A stretch of DNA of 15,493 nt from JBDLRH01 sp039800165. GTDB taxonomy: Bacteria; Pseudomonadota; Gammaproteobacteria; Burkholderiales; Burkholderiaceae_C. A model generated the notes under the pieces. The model had not been told where the DNA came from, made no database searches, and saw only the letters and a program-made list of their open reading frames with translations. This document shows positions 1 through 6,099 of this stretch, in pieces. Location of the stretch: the NCBI GenBank assembly GCA_039800165.1, contig JBDLRH010000141.1:1-15493 (forward strand), read 5' to 3'. Made by a program: the position numbers and the translations under genes. The first letter of the stretch is position 1, and the number at the start of each line of letters is the position of its first letter.

Positions 1-319
1 ACGGATCGCCGCCCTTGAGCCGCACCACGTTCTCGCCGGCCAGCGCCTCGCTCACCATCAGCCGGTCGATGAAGGCCTGCGGCGTGCTGCGGCAGCCGCC
101 GCGCTTGCCCACGTGAATCACACGCGCCGAAGCGCTTGCCAGCGCCACGATTTCGTCGCTGACCAGGTCATCGACCAGCAGCACGGTGGCCGCCTGAATG
201 GCCTTGACCGCCTTGAGCGTGAGCAGATCCGGGTCGCCCGGGCCGGCGCCCACCAGGGTGCACACCGCGCGCGCGGCCGAGGTGCCTGATGTTTGCAGGG
301 AGGGGGCTTGCGGTTTCAT
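1..319 (-). CDS. cobA: Uroporphyrinogen-III C-methyltransferase, N-terminal part (truncated by window edge)
   Basis: This is the SAM-dependent enzyme (SUMT) that methylates uroporphyrinogen III at C2 and C7 to give precorrin-2, the branch point to siroheme and cobalamin; it is cytosolic. The ATG at 319-317 opens a frame that stays open to base 1, giving 106 codons. Visible family motifs are the N-terminal glycine-rich loop GAGPGDP (residues 24-30), LTLKAVKAI after it, the VGKRGG segment near residue 72, and VRLKGGDP (99-106), where the window stops. Only about the first 40% of a roughly 260-residue enzyme is present, so a single-domain CobA cannot be told from a longer fused form. The start overlaps the ybiB stop as ATGA (316-319), so translation is probably coupled. 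Siroheme serves nitrite and sulfite reductases, which may lie outside the window. Confidence 0.9.
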   Translation of the reverse strand, partial: MKPQAPSLQTSGTSAARAVCTLVGAGPGDPDLLTLKAVKAIQAATVLLVDDLVSDEIVALASASARVIHVGKRGGCRSTPQAFIDRLMVSEALAGENVVRLKGGDP

Positions 320-1323
320 CGGCTTGCGTGGGGCTGTGAATGTGGGGCGGCGCTGAGCTGCGTCTGTACCGGCATCTGTGCCTGCGTTTGTGCCTGCGTT
401 TGTGCCCGCATTTGTGCCTGCATCTGCGCATGGAGCTGCACGATGCATTCCACCTGTTGGGCGATCGGCGCGGGCACGGGCGTACGGCCCTCGAGCACTG
501 CGCGGGTGTAGTTCGCGGCAGCGTCGGCGGCGGTGGACTCGGGCAGCGCGGGCAGGGTGGCCAGGCTGCCTGGCTGCGCCTCGATCTGGTGTGTGAGTGC
601 GCCGCCGTGGAAGACACGGATGGCCGGCAGGCGGCGCGGGTCGGCCACCGGCTCGCCTTCGGTGCCGCGCAGCAGCAGGCCGCTGGCGCCGGTGCGCCCG
701 AACACCTCGGCCATCGAAGCGGCGTACTCGGGGTGGGTGTAGCTCGCCACGCGCAAGGCATCACCTGCGCAGGGGTTCAGCTGCTTCACAAGGCTGTGCG
801 CCGGGTTGCGCAGGCCGATGGTGCGGCGCACTTCCAGCAGGCGCAGCAGCGACGGGCTGAGCAGCGCGGTCGGCGCATACGCCAGCTCGCCGGGCGCGAC
901 CGCTCGCACGCGCTGCAGCGCAGCGATGCCCAGTGCCGCCAGCACCGGCTCCACATGGATACGCGCCGATTCGGTGGCCGCGCCATGAATCAGCACCGGC
1001 AGGCCTTCGCGTGCCAGCAGCAGGCCCAGCAGGGGCGTGAGCAGCGGCAGCTTGCGCGCGCCGTTGTAGCTGGGCAGCACCACCAGCGGGCTGGCGCTGG
1101 CTGGCAGGCGCTGCAGCCGCGATTCGGTTGCGTCGATGAAGCCCGCCATCTCGTCGGGCGACTCGCCCTTGACGCGCATGGCGATGCAAAACGCACCGAG
1201 CTCCAGATCGCTCACCTGATCGTCAAGCACCTGACCCATCAGGTCTGCGGCCTGCTCACGCGACAGCGACCGCGCACCTTCCTTGCCGCGGCCGATTTCC
1301 TTGAGGTAGGCGCTGATGCCCAT
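316..1323 (-). CDS. ybiB: YbiB family nucleic-acid-binding protein (TrpD2, glycosyltransferase-like)
   Basis: A 335-residue homologue of anthranilate phosphoribosyltransferase (TrpD fold). YbiB/TrpD2 proteins are described as non-specific DNA/RNA binders without TrpD activity; in E. coli the gene is LexA-controlled. The N-terminal helical domain is seen as MGISAYLKEIGRGKEGAR, followed by ELGAFCIAMRVKGESPDEMAGF. The TrpD GTGGD phosphate-binding loop is replaced by PSYNGARKLPLLTPLLGLLLA, as in this subfamily. Further matches are NPAHSLVKQLNP and GTEGEPVADPRR. The last ~30 residues are an unusual Gln/Ala/Met/Thr tandem repeat (see the repeat feature), absent from E. coli YbiB as I recall it. The frame is open further upstream on the minus strand, antisense to tsaD, but homology starts at this ATG. 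It overlaps cobA by 4 bp, so the two are one transcription unit. I saw no LexA box (CTGT-N8-ACAG) upstream. Confidence 0.9.
   Translation of the reverse strand: MGISAYLKEIGRGKEGARSLSREQAADLMGQVLDDQVSDLELGAFCIAMRVKGESPDEMAGFIDATESRLQRLPASASPLVVLPSYNGARKLPLLTPLLGLLLAREGLPVLIHGAATESARIHVEPVLAALGIAALQRVRAVAPGELAYAPTALLSPSLLRLLEVRRTIGLRNPAHSLVKQLNPCAGDALRVASYTHPEYAASMAEVFGRTGASGLLLRGTEGEPVADPRRLPAIRVFHGGALTHQIEAQPGSLATLPALPESTAADAAANYTRAVLEGRTPVPAPIAQQVECIVQLHAQMQAQMRAQTQAQTQAQMPVQTQLSAAPHSQPHASR
359..430 (-). repeat. Six 12-bp tandem units inside the ybiB 3' end
   Basis: Six contiguous 12-bp units are visible, with plus-strand consensus TGCGTTTGTGCC. The third and fourth units (383-394 and 395-406) are identical; the others differ by one to four bases. 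On the coding strand each unit encodes a tetrapeptide of the pattern A/V-Q-M/T-Q/R/P, giving a Gln-rich tail on YbiB. Because the unit is a multiple of three, gain or loss of copies would keep the frame. Confidence 0.8.
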
Positions 1324-1390
1324 GAGCCGATTGTCGGCGACGGATGATGACGCGCGGCTATATGGCGAATGACGGATGGCCTTCCTGCAG

Positions 1391-1430
1391 CGGCATCCCG
1401 CGGCATACCGCGGCGCACCCCGGCGCATGG
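1391..1430. repeat. Four degenerate 10-bp direct repeats between ybiB and tsaD
   Basis: Reading consecutive tens gives CGGCATCCCG, CGGCATACCG, CGGCGCACCC and CGGCGCATGG. They sit in the 144-bp divergent spacer, 38 bp before the tsaD ATG and 68 bp from the ybiB ATG. Ten bp is close to one helical turn, so each copy would present the same DNA face. Whether a protein binds here is unknown. Confidence 0.5.
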
Positions 1431-1454
1431 CCGCGCCCGGCGGGTGTGCTCCCC

Positions 1455-1460
1455 TACACT
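1455..1460 (+). promoter_or_regulatory. Candidate -10 element for leaderless tsaD transcript
   Basis: TACACT (4 of 6 matches to TATAAT) lies exactly 7 nt before the tsaD ATG, which would place transcription start at or next to the start codon. No Shine-Dalgarno sequence precedes the ATG, and no recognisable -35 hexamer lies 17 bp upstream. The same arrangement recurs before the aminotransferase gene at 4328. Confidence 0.35.
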
Positions 1461-1467
1461 CGGCTGC

Positions 1468-2514
1468 ATGAAGGTACTGGGCATCGAAAGCTCGTGCGAC
1501 GAGACGGGTGTGGCGCTGGTCGATGCGACCGGCGCAGCCACGCCGCGGCTGCTGGCGCATGCGCTGCACAGCCAGGTGGCGATGCACCAGGCTTATGGCG
1601 GCGTGGTGCCGGAGCTCGCCAGCCGCGACCACATCCGCCGGGTGCTGCCGCTGGCGCAGCAGGTGCTGGCCGAAGCGGGTTGCGAGCTTTCGCACGTCGA
1701 CGTGGTGGCCTACACCCGCGGCCCGGGGCTGGCCGGCGCGCTGCTGGTGGGCGCGGGGGTGGCGTGCGCGCTGGGCGCGGCGCTGCAACGCCCGGTGCTG
1801 GGCGTGCATCACCTCGAGGGGCACCTGCTGTCGCCTTTTCTCAGCGCCGATGCGCCGCAGTTCCCGTTTGTGGCGCTGCTGGTCTCGGGCGGGCACACGC
1901 AGCTGATGCGGGTGGAGGGCGTGGGGCGCTACGAACTGCTGGGCGAGACGATCGACGACGCGGCGGGCGAGGCCTTCGACAAGTCGGCCAAGCTGCTTGG
2001 GCTGGGCTACCCGGGCGGGCCGGCGCTGTCGCGGCTGGCGCAGCAGGGCGACGATGCGGCCTTCAAGCTGCCGCGGCCGCTGCTGCACAGCGGCAACCTC
2101 GATTTCTCGTTCGCGGGTCTCAAGACCGCGGTGCTCACGCAGGTGAACAAGCTCGGCGATGCGCTGCCTGCGCGGCGCGCCGACCTGGCCGCATCGACCG
2201 AGGCGGCCATCGTCGAGGTGCTGGTGAAGAAGTCGCTGGCAGCGTTGCAGGCCAGCGGCCTGAAGCGGCTGGTGGTGGCCGGCGGCGTGGGCGCCAACCG
2301 CCGGCTGCGTGCCGAGCTCGACGCGGCCTGCGAGCGCCGGGGCGTGCGGGTGCACTACCCCGAGCTGTCGCTGTGCACCGACAACGGCGCGATGATCGCG
2401 CTGGCCGCAGCGATGCGGCTGGCTGCGGGCCTGGAGCAGGCGCGGCGCGACTACGCGTTTGACGTCAAGCCGCGCTGGCCGCTCGACGAGATCAGCTCAG
2501 CGGAATCGGCGTGA
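1468..2514 (+). CDS. tsaD: tRNA N6-adenosine threonylcarbamoyltransferase TsaD
   Basis: TsaD (Kae1/Qri7/YgjD family) transfers threonylcarbamoyl from TC-AMP to A37 of tRNAs reading ANN codons, working with TsaB and TsaE in the cytosol. The product is 348 residues, close to the 337 of E. coli. It begins MKVLGIESSCDETG, the family's canonical N-terminus, which fixes the start at this ATG although the frame is open upstream. The metal-binding HHLEGH motif gives ligands H115 and H119, with the third ligand D305 in CTDNGAMIA. SGGHT lies at 140-144, and the ETIDDAAGEAFDKSAKLLG segment and GGVGANRRLR are intact. No ribosome binding site is visible; a -10-like TACACT sits 7 nt upstream, suggesting a leaderless mRNA. 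The gene is divergent from ybiB, and its last 23 bp overlap the convergent small heat shock gene. The neighbours have no obvious functional tie to tRNA modification. Confidence 0.97.
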   Translation: MKVLGIESSCDETGVALVDATGAATPRLLAHALHSQVAMHQAYGGVVPELASRDHIRRVLPLAQQVLAEAGCELSHVDVVAYTRGPGLAGALLVGAGVACALGAALQRPVLGVHHLEGHLLSPFLSADAPQFPFVALLVSGGHTQLMRVEGVGRYELLGETIDDAAGEAFDKSAKLLGLGYPGGPALSRLAQQGDDAAFKLPRPLLHSGNLDFSFAGLKTAVLTQVNKLGDALPARRADLAASTEAAIVEVLVKKSLAALQASGLKRLVVAGGVGANRRLRAELDAACERRGVRVHYPELSLCTDNGAMIALAAAMRLAAGLEQARRDYAFDVKPRWPLDEISSAESA

Positions 2515-2911
2515 CCCTGGCCGCCGGTTTGGCGCGCGCAAGCGTCAGGGTCAGCACGCCGTTTTCCAGCGTGGCCGAACTCGCGCCCACATCCACATCC
2601 TGCGGCAGCTCCCAGGCGTACTTGGCCTGACGCGCGGCCTCGGGCCGGGTCTCGATGCGCAGCACCTGGCCTTCGGCGCCAATGCTCAGGTCTTGCTTGC
2701 CCACGCCGGGCAGGTCCAGGCGCAGGGTCCAGGCGTCGTCGCCCTGCGTCACCTCGCAGCGGGGCACGGCAGCGTGTGCGGCACGCGTGGTGCGTGCGGT
2801 GGCAACCACCGGGTGGAAGAACACCTCGTCGACGAAGCGCTCGAAGTCGCGGTCGAAGCTGCGCAGGTTGGGCGAGAACGCACGGTTGCGGATCACGGGG
2901 GCAAAGAACAT
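2492..2911 (-). CDS. Hsp20/alpha-crystallin family small heat shock protein
   Basis: A 139-residue ATP-independent holdase chaperone that would bind unfolding proteins and form oligomers in the cytosol. The alpha-crystallin domain spans about residues 48-127: VTQGDDAWTLRLDLPGVGKQ, the LSIGAEGQVLRIE strands, then the hallmark LENGVLTLTL (115-124). The short C-terminal tail carries an I-x-I/V-type oligomerisation motif, I136-P-L138. The N-terminal region (MFFAPVIRNRAFSPNL, then FERFVDEVFFHP) is typical of class A-like bacterial sHSPs. An AAGGAG Shine-Dalgarno sequence on the minus strand (2918-2923) lies 6 nt before the ATG and fixes the start. Its final seven codons, including the I-P-L motif, overlap the 3' end of tsaD in opposite orientation. 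No complete sigma-32 promoter was found upstream. It is a single-gene unit, divergent from the ligand-binding protein gene. Confidence 0.93.
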   Translation of the reverse strand: MFFAPVIRNRAFSPNLRSFDRDFERFVDEVFFHPVVATARTTRAAHAAVPRCEVTQGDDAWTLRLDLPGVGKQDLSIGAEGQVLRIETRPEAARQAKYAWELPQDVDVGASSATLENGVLTLTLARAKPAARVTPIPLS

Positions 2912-2922
2912 GTCGGGCTCCT

Positions 2923-2928
2923 TAGAAT
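2923..2928 (+). promoter_or_regulatory. Candidate -10 element for the ligand-binding protein gene
   Basis: TAGAAT (5 of 6 to TATAAT) would put transcription start near 2935, giving a ~33-nt leader to the ATG at 2968. It overlaps the minus-strand ribosome binding site region of the small heat shock gene. No good -35 hexamer lies at 17 bp. Confidence 0.25.
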
Positions 2929-2967
2929 CGCGGCGCTTTGCATTGGCCGCATGTCCACGAGGTGAGC

Positions 2968-4281
2968 ATGCGGCTTCGTTTTTCAAGGAGTTCTTTTTTG
3001 CAAACCGCCCGTCATCCGTCGCGCCGCACGCTCTTGAAAGCGGCGGCGGCATCCCCATGGCTGGGCTGGCTGCCCAGGGCTGCGGCACGCGACGACAGCA
3101 CCATCCGGCTTGCCATGATCGAGGGCCTCAGCGGGCCCAACGCCAACGGCGGCGAGGCGGTGTTCCGCAACCTGGTGTGGGCGATCGAGCGTGTGAACGC
3201 GCGCGGCGGCGTGCGCGTGGGCGGCAGCGCAAGGCGACTGGCGCTTGAGCGCTACGACAGCAAGGGCCAGATCGAAGAGGCGCTGTCGGCCCTGCGCGCA
3301 GCCATCGACGACGGCGCGCGCGTGGTGCTGCAGGGCAATTCGTCGGCGGTGACGGCGGCGCTGGCCGATGCGATCGGCAAGCACAACGAGCGCGACCCGG
3401 CGCGGCGGGTGCTGTTGCTGAACTACTCGGCGGTCGACCCGGCACTCACCAACGAGCGCTGCAGCTTCTGGCATTTCCGCTTCGATGCACATGCCGACAT
3501 GCGCATGGCCGCGCTGATGTCGGTGCTGCGCGACGACCGCGCGGTGCGATCGGTGTACTTGATCGGGCAGGACTACAGCTTCGGCCAGGCGGTGCTGCGC
3601 GAGGCGCGCCGCCAGCTTGCGGTGCAGCGCCCGGACGTGCGCATCGTCGGCGACGAGCTGCATCCGCTGCTGCGCATCAAGGACTTCGCGCCCTACGCCA
3701 CCAAGATCCAGGCCAGCGGCGCCGATGCGGTGATCACCGGCAACTTCAGCCAGGACCTGACCCTGCTGGTGAAGGCCGCACGCGACGTGGGCTACGACGG
3801 CAAGTTCTACACCTTCTACGGCAACGCGCTGGGCGCACCGGCGGCCATTGGCGAGGCGGGCGTGGGCCGCGTGCTGGCGGTGGCCGAGTGGATGCCGAAT
3901 GTGCCGGGTCGCGACAGCGAGGCCTTCTACCAGGCCTTTCGGGCCCGCTATCCCCGCGCGGCCGACGACTACCCGCACCTGCGCATGCAGCTGATGATCG
4001 AGGCGCTGGCTCAGGCCATCGAGAAGGCCGGCAGCGTGGAGGCAGCCGCCGTCGCGTGGGCGCTGAAGGGCGTGAGCGTCAGCGTCGCCGGGCACCGCGG
4101 GCGCATGCGCGCCAGCGACCACCAGTTGCAGCAGCCGCTGGTGGTGGGCGTGATGGAGCGGCAGGGCGCGCCCGGCGTGCCGTTTGACAGCGAAGGCTCG
4201 GGCTTTGGCTTTCGCATCGTCCGCCGCCTCGATGCCGCCGCCGCCGAGCTGCCCACGCCGTGCGCGATGGTGCGGCCGTGA
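2968..4281 (+). CDS. ABC transporter substrate-binding protein, branched-chain amino-acid/urea type (Peripla_BP_6)
   Basis: A 437-residue periplasmic ligand-binding protein of the LivJ/Leu-Ile-Val type I fold. The N-terminus contains a twin-arginine-like signal, SRRTLLK (R19, R20), a short hydrophobic stretch (AAAASPWLGWL) and an Ala-x-Ala-like exit near PRAAARDD. The mature part opens IRLAMIEGLSGPNANGGEAVFRNL, typical of this fold; VLQGNSSAVT, LLNYSAVDP, YLIGQDYSFGQ and DAVITGNFSQDLTLLVKAA follow in the expected order. Two starts compete: the ATG at 2968 preceded by GAGGTGA (2959-2965), and an in-frame TTG at 2998 preceded by AAGGAG (2985-2990, 7-nt spacing), which would give a compact Tat n-region with RR at 9-10. 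I chose the ATG as the more common codon. No permease or ATPase gene is adjacent, so the partner transporter and ligand are unknown. A hairpin follows the stop codon by one base. Confidence 0.88.
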   Translation: MRLRFSRSSFLQTARHPSRRTLLKAAAASPWLGWLPRAAARDDSTIRLAMIEGLSGPNANGGEAVFRNLVWAIERVNARGGVRVGGSARRLALERYDSKGQIEEALSALRAAIDDGARVVLQGNSSAVTAALADAIGKHNERDPARRVLLLNYSAVDPALTNERCSFWHFRFDAHADMRMAALMSVLRDDRAVRSVYLIGQDYSFGQAVLREARRQLAVQRPDVRIVGDELHPLLRIKDFAPYATKIQASGADAVITGNFSQDLTLLVKAARDVGYDGKFYTFYGNALGAPAAIGEAGVGRVLAVAEWMPNVPGRDSEAFYQAFRARYPRAADDYPHLRMQLMIEALAQAIEKAGSVEAAAVAWALKGVSVSVAGHRGRMRASDHQLQQPLVVGVMERQGAPGVPFDSEGSGFGFRIVRRLDAAAAELPTPCAMVRP

Positions 4282-4282
4282 C

Positions 4283-4310
4283 AGCGCCCCGGCGCGGCCG
4301 TGCGGGCGCT
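4283..4310 (+). terminator. Hairpin between ligand-binding protein and aminotransferase genes
   Basis: AGCGCCC (4283-4289) pairs perfectly with GGGCGCT (4304-4310), and an inner GCGC/GTGC stem closes a GGCC loop. It begins just after the stop codon and ends 4 nt before the TACCAT element. There is no U-tract, so it is either a weak terminator, an mRNA-stabilising end or an insulator. Confidence 0.4.
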
Positions 4311-4314
4311 CCGC

Positions 4315-4320
4315 TACCAT
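4315..4320 (+). promoter_or_regulatory. Candidate -10 element for leaderless aminotransferase transcript
   Basis: TACCAT lies exactly 7 nt before the ATG at 4328, and no Shine-Dalgarno sequence is present. The geometry copies that at tsaD (TACACT, 7 nt). A -35 hexamer is not recognisable in this GC-rich stretch. Confidence 0.35.
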
Positions 4321-4327
4321 CCCACGC

Positions 4328-5503
4328 ATGAGAACAGCGATCGAACAACTCGAAGGCTCGCGCATCCGCCAGGTGGTCAACGCGGCGCTGGGCCAGCCCG
4401 ACGTGCTGCGCTTCTGGTTCGGCGAGAGCGACGAAGTGACCTCGCCTGCGGTGCGGGAGGCGGCGGTGCGCTCGCTGATGGACGGCGAGACCTTCTACAA
4501 CCACAACCTCGGCATTCCCGAACTGCGCGCGGCCATCACCGGCTACATGCAGCGGGTGCATCCGCAGGCCGCGGGGCTGGACGAAAGCCGCATCGGCGCC
4601 ACCTCCAGCGGCGTCAGCGCGCTGATGCTGGCCACGCAGGCGATCGTGGACGCCGGCTCGCGGGTGGTGGCGGTCACGCCGGTGTGGCCCAACCTGATCC
4701 AGCAGTCGATCATCATGGGCGCCAAGGTGCACGACGTGCCGCTGCAGCCGGTGGACGGCGAATGGCGCCTGGACCTGCAGCGCCTGCTGGACGCGATCAC
4801 GCCAGACACGCGGATGCTGATCGTCAACGCGCCGAACAACCCCACCGGCTGGACGCTCACCCGCGACGAGCAGCAGGCCATCCTGGCCCATTGTCGCAAG
4901 ACCGGCACCTGGATCCTGGCCGACGAGGTGTACGAGCGGCTGTACTACGAGCCCACGCCCAACGACTGCGCGCCGTCGTTTTTGGACATTGCTTCGGCTG
5001 ACGACCGGCTTGTGGTGGCGCACAGCTTTTCCAAGACCTTCCTGATGACGGGCTGGCGGCTGGGCTGGCTGGTGATGCCGCCGGCGCTCACGCCGCATGT
5101 GAGCAAGCTCATCGAGTTCAACACCTCGTGCGCGCCGACCTTCGTGCAGCGCGCAGGCATCGAGGCCATTCGCCGCGAGCCCGAGATCACGCCGGCGCTG
5201 GTGCAGCACTTCCGGCGCTGCCGCGACACGCTGGTGCCGCTGCTGCAGGCGGTGCCCGGCATCTCGGTGCAGCCGGCGCGCGGCGGCATGTATGCGTTTT
5301 TCCGCATTGCGGGATACGACGACTCCCTGCCGCTGGCCAAGCAGCTGGTGGCCGAAGCCGGGCTCGGCCTGGCCCCGGGCAGCGCCTTCACGCCGCTGGG
5401 GCAGCAGGTGGCGCGCGACTGGCTGCGCTGGTGCTTCGCCTCGCGCGACGTCAGCCGGCTGGAGGAGGGCGTGGCCCGCCTGCGCCGCTGGCTGGGCGCC
5501 TGA
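4328..5503 (+). CDS. PLP-dependent class I/II aminotransferase
   Basis: A 391-residue fold-type I aminotransferase (AspC/AlaA/DapL-like superfamily), cytosolic, which would move an amino group between an amino acid and a 2-oxo acid through pyridoxal phosphate. The family signature is complete: YNHNLGIPELRAAI early on, NPTG at 171-174, ILADEVYERLYY with the conserved Asp and Tyr that contact the cofactor, the Schiff-base lysine K236 in SFSKTFLMTGWRLGW, and a C-terminal Arg in WLRWCFASR that should bind the substrate carboxylate. The substrate cannot be read from the sequence, so no symbol is given. The start is set by the first good methionine and the lack of room before it. Expression is probably from its own leaderless promoter. 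The stop codon at 5501 is 15 bp from the rpsO -10 element. Confidence 0.92.
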   Translation: MRTAIEQLEGSRIRQVVNAALGQPDVLRFWFGESDEVTSPAVREAAVRSLMDGETFYNHNLGIPELRAAITGYMQRVHPQAAGLDESRIGATSSGVSALMLATQAIVDAGSRVVAVTPVWPNLIQQSIIMGAKVHDVPLQPVDGEWRLDLQRLLDAITPDTRMLIVNAPNNPTGWTLTRDEQQAILAHCRKTGTWILADEVYERLYYEPTPNDCAPSFLDIASADDRLVVAHSFSKTFLMTGWRLGWLVMPPALTPHVSKLIEFNTSCAPTFVQRAGIEAIRREPEITPALVQHFRRCRDTLVPLLQAVPGISVQPARGGMYAFFRIAGYDDSLPLAKQLVAEAGLGLAPGSAFTPLGQQVARDWLRWCFASRDVSRLEEGVARLRRWLGA

Positions 5504-5518
5504 GCCCACCGGCTCCGC

Positions 5519-5524
5519 TATAAT
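5519..5524 (+). promoter_or_regulatory. rpsO -10 element (TATAAT)
   Basis: A perfect TATAAT in an otherwise GC-rich spacer, preceded by a small hairpin (GAGCC/GGCTC, 5502-5515) that starts within the aminotransferase stop codon. Transcription would start near 5531, leaving an ~85-nt leader before rpsO. The -35 position (about 5496-5501) does not match TTGACA. Confidence 0.6.
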
Positions 5525-5530
5525 TCGAAG

Positions 5531-5615
5531 GCTTTGCCCCTCACGGGGGCGGAGCGCACGTGGGGATGCACTTTCCAGCGCCCCTCGCAAGTCAACAACG
5601 AACCCAAGGAAAATC
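5531..5615 (+). promoter_or_regulatory. rpsO 5' leader with possible S15 autoregulatory structure
   Basis: The leader can form GCCCC/GGGGC with a 5-nt loop (5536-5550), and GGGG (5562-5565) can pair with CCCC (5581-5584). S15 represses its own translation through structured leaders in several bacteria, and these structures differ between lineages, so such a role is plausible but unproven here. AAGGA (5606-5610) lies 5 nt before the start codon. Confidence 0.35.
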
Positions 5616-5879
5616 ATGTCTGCCACGAACAAGGCCGAGATCGTCAAGGCCCACGCGCGCGCCGCGAACGACACCGGAAGCCCCGAGGTGCAGGTCGCCC
5701 TGCTGACCGCCCGCATCAACGAGCTCACCCCCCACTTCAAGACGCACGCCAAGGACCACCATGGCCGCCGCGGCCTGCTGCGCATGGTCAACCAGCGCAA
5801 GAGCCTGCTGGCCTACCTCAAGAACAAGGACGCTGAGCGCTACACCGCGCTCATCGCCAAGCTGGGCCTGCGCAAGTAA
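5616..5879 (+). CDS. rpsO: 30S ribosomal protein S15
   Basis: Small-subunit ribosomal protein S15 binds the 16S rRNA central domain (the h20-h21-h22 junction and h23a) early in assembly. The product is 87 residues against 88-89 in most bacteria. Recognisable segments are DTGSPEVQVALLTARINELTPHF, then HAKDHHGRRGLLRMVNQRKSLLAYLK and the C-terminal YTALIAKLGLRK; these include the conserved His/Asp and RRGLL rRNA-contacting residues. An AAGGA ribosome binding site fixes the start, although the frame is open upstream. It precedes pnp in the classical rpsO-pnp arrangement, separated by hairpins that may end or process the transcript. Codon use is highly biased towards C- or G-ending codons, as expected for a highly expressed gene. 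Confidence 0.98.
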   Translation: MSATNKAEIVKAHARAANDTGSPEVQVALLTARINELTPHFKTHAKDHHGRRGLLRMVNQRKSLLAYLKNKDAERYTALIAKLGLRK

Positions 5880-5901
5880 GCAGGGCCCGCACGGGAACAA
5901 G

Positions 5902-5934
5902 GCGCCTGGGTTGGTCTTCGGCTGACTCAGGCGC
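5902..5934 (+). terminator. Long hairpin after rpsO (terminator or processing site)
   Basis: GCGCCTGGGTTGGT (5902-5915) can pair with GCTGACTCAGGCGC (5921-5934) over 14 positions, allowing several G-U pairs; the apex contains CTTCGG, a classical stable tetraloop context. Only TTT follows, so termination should be partial, leaving read-through into pnp. In E. coli the rpsO-pnp junction has a comparable terminator plus processing sites. Confidence 0.55.
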
Positions 5935-5969
5935 TTTGCACTTCGGAGACGTCCGCACGAGCACGCGCT

Positions 5970-6024
5970 GTGTCATTCCACAAGCCACCGGCCCCCTCGG
6001 GGGCGCAGGTTTCTGGAATGGCAT
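5970..6024 (+). promoter_or_regulatory. Extended stem-loop in the pnp leader
   Basis: TGTCATTCCA (5971-5980) pairs with TGGAATGGCA (6014-6023) over 10 bp with one G-U. Inside it AAGCC can pair with GGTTT, and the apex is GCCCCC/GGGGGC (5991-6004) around a two-base turn. The result is a ~54-nt interrupted double-stranded rod upstream of pnp. In E. coli a long pnp-leader duplex is cut by RNase III and PNPase then autoregulates; this could be the analogue. Confidence 0.5.
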
Positions 6025-6076
6025 CGTGTCGTGGCAGGTGACTCCGGGCTACGGGCGCAGCCTCATGCGCCGCACC

Positions 6077-6099
6077 GGTGGCCGCAGTTGTGCGGCACC
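6077..6099 (+). promoter_or_regulatory. Hairpin just upstream of the pnp ribosome binding site
   Basis: GGTG-G-CCGCA (6077-6086) pairs with TGCGG-CACC (6091-6099) with one bulged G and a GTTG loop. It ends 4 nt before AGGAG (6104-6108), which lies 6 nt from the pnp ATG. The stem could influence ribosome access or protect the processed mRNA end. Confidence 0.4.

Noticed and set aside
1324..1467. LexA (SOS) box upstream of ybiB
   Set aside because: E. coli ybiB is LexA-regulated, but no CTGT-N8-ACAG-like palindrome is present in this spacer.
1324..2355. Open minus-strand frame extending ybiB far upstream, antisense to tsaD
   Set aside because: YbiB homology begins at the ATG at 1323; the extension is low-complexity, His/Arg/Gln-rich sequence of the kind produced opposite GC-rich genes, and tsaD on the other strand is unmistakable.
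2965..2990. Sigma-32 heat-shock promoter for the small heat shock gene
   Set aside because: The minus strand has CTTGAA (2982-2987) matching a sigma-32 -35 element, but the nearest CCGCAT is only 8 nt away instead of about 13-15, so the promoter is incomplete. The same bases serve as a ribosome binding site on the plus strand.
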